NCBI GenBank assembly: GCA_025435355.1 | Contig: JANJFQ010000009.1 | Span: 1-32,193 of the forward strand | DNA from: Candidatus Methanophagales archaeon | Lineage (GTDB): Archaea > Halobacteriota > Syntropharchaeia > Alkanophagales > Methanospirareceae | Reading direction: 5' to 3' | DNA: 32,193 nucleotides | Part shown: positions 27,518-32,193 of the stretch, in pieces | Layout of the letters: the number at the start of each line of letters is the position of its first letter | How positions within the stretch are numbered: the first letter of the stretch is position 1 | Notes under the pieces: generated by a model | Database searches by the model: none | What the model was told of the DNA's origin: nothing | Seen by the model: only the letters and a program-made list of their open reading frames with translations | Translations under genes and position numbers: made by a program

Positions 27518-28303
27518 ATGATGATAAAGAAAGAGTTATTAAAAATATTTGAAGACCTATCGGGCTATTGTCAGGAGCATAAGGTAATATCAGAAGGCGA
27601 ACTCGTTCTGAAGATAAAGGAGTGTGTAGAATCACTCAACGATGCCGAAAGAGAAGTGTTAGAGAGAAAATTAGGCAGAAATTTGGAAGATTTGATTTTC
27701 AAAAGCATAACGAGCGAAGATAAAATCTCGGTCTTTTCTCCTGACATGCGCACCCGGATAAATTATCAAGGCGAGATATTTTACTGTTTGCCAACGCATA
27801 GATACATGGGTGAGGAATTGGAGGAAGCTTTTTTACGATGGGCAAGGATAAGAAGCCCGCTAAGTGCGCTGAAGAACGTGGTGAAGGATTTCATGGAACG
27901 GTGTGGGTATCAGATTAATAACAAGGAGCGTGAAAATGAGCATATCGAGATGATGGCGGTGAAAAATAAAAACAAACACAGAAGCATACCTATTTCCATT
28001 TTCCCTTCGATAAAGTTTGTTCCTTATTTCATAGAAGAAGCATTGTTAGAGAAGTCTGAAGCAAGCGAGGAAAAAATAGTCGTTGTTCCGACAGAAAAAA
28101 CCCCGGCTCCTTTTATCTCTTTCTTCCGGGAGCAAGACATTGGTGATGCAATGATCTGGATTGCAGATGTGGAGAAGAAAACAATAGACCCTTTCATAGG
28201 CAATCCCGAAGATGAAGAAATAGAATGCAATTTTGCAAATCCTGAACAGGCGAGAAGAGCGGTAAGCGTATGGATGAGGAAAATGCACTTCCTTGAGTTG
28301 TGA
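27518..28303 (+). CDS. Hypothetical protein, 261 aa, family not recognised
   Basis: Long ORF with coding-like composition preceded by promoter-like tatttaaag/ttataaat; no motif recognised. Confidence 0.7.
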   Translation: MMIKKELLKIFEDLSGYCQEHKVISEGELVLKIKECVESLNDAEREVLERKLGRNLEDLIFKSITSEDKISVFSPDMRTRINYQGEIFYCLPTHRYMGEELEEAFLRWARIRSPLSALKNVVKDFMERCGYQINNKERENEHIEMMAVKNKNKHRSIPISIFPSIKFVPYFIEEALLEKSEASEEKIVVVPTEKTPAPFISFFREQDIGDAMIWIADVEKKTIDPFIGNPEDEEIECNFANPEQARRAVSVWMRKMHFLEL

Positions 28304-28343
28304 TTCACCACCCATCAACGGGATCACCTTACCCCTGCTTATC

Positions 28344-29495
28344 TCAGAACAAAGGCGCTATTGTTTCGTTTGTATCCATCAACTCTTTATATTCTCTCTC
28401 TTTCTCGCTTAATACTCCTTTTATTTTGTCCTGTGCTTCCGCACCTATTTCTTGTAACTCTTTTATCCTTGGAATATCTGATACACCTGAAAACAGAACG
28501 GTGGTCGCTACATGCTGCCCCTTTACGAGTGGAAAATCCCCACCTCTTACTTCTGTTCCTCTTATCATCTCCTCGATTCGCACCTTTGACTTCTCCATAC
28601 CCTTTCTACTTAGCTCCTTAGGTGGTCCCGCTGCGATTATCAATGCTTTTTCCGCAGTTGAGACATCGCATGGAATCGTTAATCTGCCCGCTACTGCTCT
28701 CCTTACCAGAGAAGTAATTCGTGTAACTGAATCCATCTTCTCCAGACTCCCTTTCTTACCAAAGAACTTCTTTAAAAATCCTTCGCTCTCTATTTCTTCC
28801 GCGGCATAGCCAATCGCTGATATTCCACCTCCTTTAAGCGTGTTAATCACCTCTGATGCATCTACCACCATCTGCCCTACTTCATTCGCTTCCCCCGCTC
28901 CAAACAAAAGCCCGAACCTTCTCACTATCTCTTCATTTATATCCGTAAACGCCTCCTTTACACTCTCTCCACCCTTCTTCCACGCATCGTTATCGAAAAG
29001 GAAAAGATTATCCACTTCGTTCACGAACGTCATCAGACTCCTTGCGGCATTTAAAGAATATAAGCTCCCTTCGTCCTTCGATGGCAAAACCCCGAGTCCA
29101 TAAACTGGCTCCTCGTATAGCTTCCTCAGTCTTCTTGCCAATACGGGCGCGCCTCCGGAACCCGTTCCGCCTCCCAAACCCGCTATTATCAGGAAGGCGT
29201 CAATCTTGTGTGTCCCGCGTTTGTCTATTGCGCTCTGTATGGTATAAAGTTCATCAGTGGCAACCTCCGCCCCAAATTCGTTATCTGCTCCTATCCCATG
29301 CCCCTTCACTAGTGACTCTCCTACAAGCAACCTGTCTTCCATTGGTATGTTCTGTAACCCAACCAAATCCGATCTCGCGGTATTAATAGCCAATGCACGA
29401 ACCACGAACTTCTGCCCCGTTCGGTTAGCAAACTCTACAAATGAATCCGCTACTCTTCCACCCGCTTGCCCATAGCCTAACATAAATATCCTCAT
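28344..29495 (-). CDS. cetZ: CetZ-type tubulin/FtsZ superfamily GTPase
   Basis: MRIFMLGYGQAGGRVADSFVEF, IIAGLGGGTGSGGAPVLARRLRKLY (tubulin signature), NLFLFDNDAWK. Confidence 0.92.
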   Translation of the reverse strand: MRIFMLGYGQAGGRVADSFVEFANRTGQKFVVRALAINTARSDLVGLQNIPMEDRLLVGESLVKGHGIGADNEFGAEVATDELYTIQSAIDKRGTHKIDAFLIIAGLGGGTGSGGAPVLARRLRKLYEEPVYGLGVLPSKDEGSLYSLNAARSLMTFVNEVDNLFLFDNDAWKKGGESVKEAFTDINEEIVRRFGLLFGAGEANEVGQMVVDASEVINTLKGGGISAIGYAAEEIESEGFLKKFFGKKGSLEKMDSVTRITSLVRRAVAGRLTIPCDVSTAEKALIIAAGPPKELSRKGMEKSKVRIEEMIRGTEVRGGDFPLVKGQHVATTVLFSGVSDIPRIKELQEIGAEAQDKIKGVLSEKEREYKELMDTNETIAPLF

Positions 29496-29610
29496 TTTAT
29501 CTTATTCCTCCTTTATTTATCATTATTAATGGCAATGTCCTATATAAAATAATAGGTTGTTTGAAAAAATTATTTCGTATACTTTCATTTTTTTAACAAT
29601 ATAAGGAATT

Positions 29611-30297
29611 TCACTGCCCAAACCGTCGCTCTCGCCATTGAAAATCTCGAACAGCCCTCAGGAGGTCTATTTTCCTGAATTTTACCCAATTGACATCTGT
29701 GAAATAAAATTCGCTGTACACAGATTGCCATATCAGGAAATCAGTTAAACGAGTTGCACCAGACCTGATAACGAGGTCGGGTTCTGATTTGAATATCAAC
29801 TCGGATTCTATCAGCTTCTCGTCTATCTCGTCAGGCTCTATTTCGCCTGTTTTCACTCTCTTTGCAATCTCTTTTATCGCCTTCGTTAGCTCGCTTCTAC
29901 CACCCAATCCTATTGAAATATTTATTTTCTTTTCGTTATCTGCACCTTTTATGATTTTTGCATACGGTGGTTCTGCTTCCGGTGTGTCAGCATATATTGC
30001 AATGGACGCTTTTTCTTTAGTCAACGCCTTTGTTATATGTTGCATGAGGTGAGTGTGTGCTTTTTCCAGCAACTTCTGTTCCATCCCCTCCCTGATAATG
30101 CCGATATAAACACTTATAATATCTATTTTCAGTGCATGGCACCACAGTATGAAATGCCTTAGCTTTTCCATTTCCATCCCATCGGCAAGAAGGTCTGTTT
30201 CATCCAGAACGAGAAGGACATGATTCACGGGGATAGGCGAATTCACGATTCCTCTTTTCAATATTCTTTCATATACACACAAAGTTGGGTTCAACAT
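29611..30297 (-). CDS. cis-prenyltransferase (UppS/DHDDS superfamily) lacking the canonical DGNRRWA motif; the ORF-track start at 30354 lies inside tRNA-Ser and is an over-extension
   Basis: GGRSELTKAIKEIAKRVKTGEIEPDEIDEKLIESEL...PDLVIRSGATRLTDFLIWQSVYSEFYFTDVNWVKFRKIDLLRAVRDFQWRERRFGQ; N-terminus PVNHVLLVLDETDLLAD replaces HVAIIMDGNxRWA. Confidence 0.88.
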   Translation of the reverse strand: MLNPTLCVYERILKRGIVNSPIPVNHVLLVLDETDLLADGMEMEKLRHFILWCHALKIDIISVYIGIIREGMEQKLLEKAHTHLMQHITKALTKEKASIAIYADTPEAEPPYAKIIKGADNEKKINISIGLGGRSELTKAIKEIAKRVKTGEIEPDEIDEKLIESELIFKSEPDLVIRSGATRLTDFLIWQSVYSEFYFTDVNWVKFRKIDLLRAVRDFQWRERRFGQ

Positions 30298-30300
30298 AAG

Positions 30301-30385
30301 CGCCGGGAGAGGGATTCGAACCCTCGCTCCCCGTAAGGGGAAGTAGGTTAGCAACCTACCGCCTTAACCTCTTGGCTATCCCGAC
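30301..30385 (-). tRNA. tRNA-Ser (anticodon GCT), long variable arm, CCA not encoded
   Basis: GTCGGGATAGCCAAGAGGTTAAGGCGGTAGGTTGCTAACCTACTTCCCCTTACGGGGAGCGAGGGTTCGAATCCCTCTCCCGGCG; type II variable arm, loop TTGCTAA. Confidence 0.96.
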
Positions 30386-30411
30386 ATTGTTTATGTTTAC
30401 GTATCAGTCTT

Positions 30412-30990
30412 TTATAAATGTTTCCATCGCTTTATTAAACCATTCTCCTCCCCAGCTCCGAGTTCAATTCCAAATACATCAAGTGCCCTTCCCACGATAA
30501 AATCTGCCATATCAAGCACGGTTTTTGGCTTATGATAAAATGCCGGTGATGCAGGCAAGAGAATAGCACCTGCTTTTTTCACCGTAACCATGTTCTCCAG
30601 ATGTATAAGGCTGAGTGGTGCTTCTCTTGGTATAATCACCAATTTTCGACTCTCCTTTAAGCATACTTCCGCGGCTCTCGCGATTAGCGTAGTAGATATC
30701 CCGGATGCGATACAGCCCAAAGTTTTCATGCTGCAAGGCGCTATTATCGCTCCGTCATACCGCACTGATCCACTGCTTAGCGGCGCTGTGAGGTCTGAAT
30801 TATCATAGACATGAGAAGCAAGCGCGTATATTTTCTCAAGTTCATAATCGGATTCTATGGATATTATCTTCTTTGCACTCTCTGATACGATGAGATAGGT
30901 CTCTGCAATGTTTCTTTCTCTTAACACTTCTAACAATCTTATTCCGTACACAACACCGCTTGCTCCTGTAATTCCCACTATTATTTTCAT
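30412..30990 (-). CDS. ubiX: UbiX-family flavin prenyltransferase; ORF opens at 31053, start at 30990 preferred
   Basis: MKIIVGITGASGVVYGIRLLEVL, SVRYDGAIIAPCSMKTLGCIASGISTTLIARAAEVCLKESRKLVIIPREAPLSLIHLENM. Confidence 0.94.
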   Translation of the reverse strand: MKIIVGITGASGVVYGIRLLEVLRERNIAETYLIVSESAKKIISIESDYELEKIYALASHVYDNSDLTAPLSSGSVRYDGAIIAPCSMKTLGCIASGISTTLIARAAEVCLKESRKLVIIPREAPLSLIHLENMVTVKKAGAILLPASPAFYHKPKTVLDMADFIVGRALDVFGIELGAGEENGLIKRWKHL

Positions 30991-31012
30991 TTTTCTCCCT
31001 AATCCGGGACAA

Positions 31013-31993
31013 CTATAACCGCAATCTACTTCTAAAAGGCTCCAACACCGCATTTAGAGGGCTCGAAGTGTTCGCTTTCAAATCTGATGGATGTAACTTC
31101 CCCTGTACATAATCGTCTTCGAGCTCATTATAGCTAGCATAACTGGCGTTTCCACCGTATTTATCATCTCTCACTATCTCCACTTCACTTATCTTTTCAC
31201 TTGGAAATATCGTATGCTTGTAGATTTGCAGTATCGGATTATCCTCCGCCTTTTTTGGGGGACAAAAAGAATTATTTATTTGCTTTTCCACGAGGTCCTC
31301 GGGATCATCCACCGCTATATAATTGCCCTTTGATGAGGACATCTTCTCGCCGTTTAAACCGATTAATAGCGGCGTATGAATACAGATAGGGGCTTTAAAA
31401 CCCAATTTCGGCAGATTCTCCCTTGCAAGCATGTGTATTTTCCTTTGGTCTATACCGCCTACTGCTACATCTATGTCAAGGAATGCAATGTCTATGGCTT
31501 GCATCAGAGGATATATCGTCTGAGATACTTTTCGGTCTTCTTTGCTGCGAGATAGCTCATCCATGCTCCTTCTCGCTCTTTTTTCCGTCGTTACCGTGGC
31601 AAGCTTTAACACATTCATCATATATTCCTCATCCATTTGAAAAGAAGAGCCAAAAATGAACTCGGTCTCTTCGCTTAAGCCCGCCGCTGCAAAGCATCTC
31701 TTGTTGTATTCCGCAGTCTCCCTTATTTGCTCAAAACTCCCTTTCTCATTCAGATACGCATGTATATCAGCGAGAAGCACGATTATGTGAAAACCAATGC
31801 GTTGCAGTTCCTTTAACTCATTTATTATAGGCAAATGCCCGATGTGCACACTGCCACTCGGTTCAAATCCTACGTACGCTCTTAGTTTCCTCTTCGAATT
31901 TGACATTGACGCCAACGCCTCCTCCAATTCTTCTCTTGTTATTATCTCCTCCACATTCCTTTCCCAAGTCTTCATCGATTCGCTGTCTGTCAT
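31013..31993 (-). CDS. tyrS: Tyrosyl-tRNA synthetase; exact start uncertain (ORF opens at GTG 32071; ATG 32002 or 31993 likelier)
   Basis: AYVGFEPSGSVHIGHLPIINELKEL (HIGH motif), QAIDIAFLDIDVAVGGIDQRKIHMLARE, LLIGLNGEKMSSSKGN (KMSKS motif). Confidence 0.95.
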   Translation of the reverse strand: MTDSESMKTWERNVEEIITREELEEALASMSNSKRKLRAYVGFEPSGSVHIGHLPIINELKELQRIGFHIIVLLADIHAYLNEKGSFEQIRETAEYNKRCFAAAGLSEETEFIFGSSFQMDEEYMMNVLKLATVTTEKRARRSMDELSRSKEDRKVSQTIYPLMQAIDIAFLDIDVAVGGIDQRKIHMLARENLPKLGFKAPICIHTPLLIGLNGEKMSSSKGNYIAVDDPEDLVEKQINNSFCPPKKAEDNPILQIYKHTIFPSEKISEVEIVRDDKYGGNASYASYNELEDDYVQGKLHPSDLKANTSSPLNAVLEPFRSRLRL

Positions 31994-32193
31994 TGCCTTC
32001 ATCCCTCTTATGCGTAAAATATATATCCCTCCAAGCAAATTTTCTTTTTCGTCTTTATAACATTTTTCCACCTATATTTCGCAGTATATAAAAACGTACC
32101 CACTTAAGACCGGCAAGCGAGCCAACTTTTACGGTTACATTTCTATCCACTATTCAAGAGCATGATAGACATTACCCTTATTTTCGCTGCAAG

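Noticed and set aside
30298-30354. N-terminal extension of the UppS-like ORF (MLTYFPLRGARVRIPLPAL)
   Set aside because: It is the translation of tRNA-Ser sequence; the ATG at 30297 is the realistic start.

Overview
This is a chromosomal window from an archaeon. The evidence is euryarchaeal-type informational genes, class III signal-peptide archaellins, CetZ, archaeal RNase P Rpp21 and two archaeal tRNAs; I cannot fix the lineage from sequence alone. Left part (1-10.7 kb, mostly minus strand): a signal-transduction island with histidine kinases, stand-alone and hybrid response regulators, a membrane-anchored MBL-fold hydrolase, a UbiA-type prenyltransferase, a FilR1-type wHTH regulator with a decayed tandem copy, a two-domain KaiC/GvpD-like ATPase and two paralogous wHTH genes. 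Middle (11.1-14.6 kb, plus): a partial archaellum locus, arlB1-arlB2-arlC/D/E-like-arlG-arlF, without arlH/I/J. 14.7-25.2 kb (minus): a compact operon-like array cinA/pncC - tRNA-Lys - rpoH - rpoB (unsplit) - rpoA1 - rpoA2 - rpl30e - nusA - rps12 - rps7. Right part: PUA protein, RNase P subunit, aminotransferase, an orphan protein, CetZ, a divergent cis-prenyltransferase directly behind tRNA-Ser, UbiX and TyrRS. The most striking observations are: (1) two copies of the same ~70-aa module inserted in RpoA1, one after each zinc-knuckle CxxC, each bounded by a ~6-bp direct repeat, so that excision restores a canonical-looking RpoA1; (2) a naturally circularly permuted UPF0173-type metallo-beta-lactamase-fold protein with motif order 4-5-1-2-3; (3) tRNA/mRNA fusions, namely tRNA-Ser followed 3 nt later by an ATG, and a cinA stop codon inside the tRNA-Lys D-arm.
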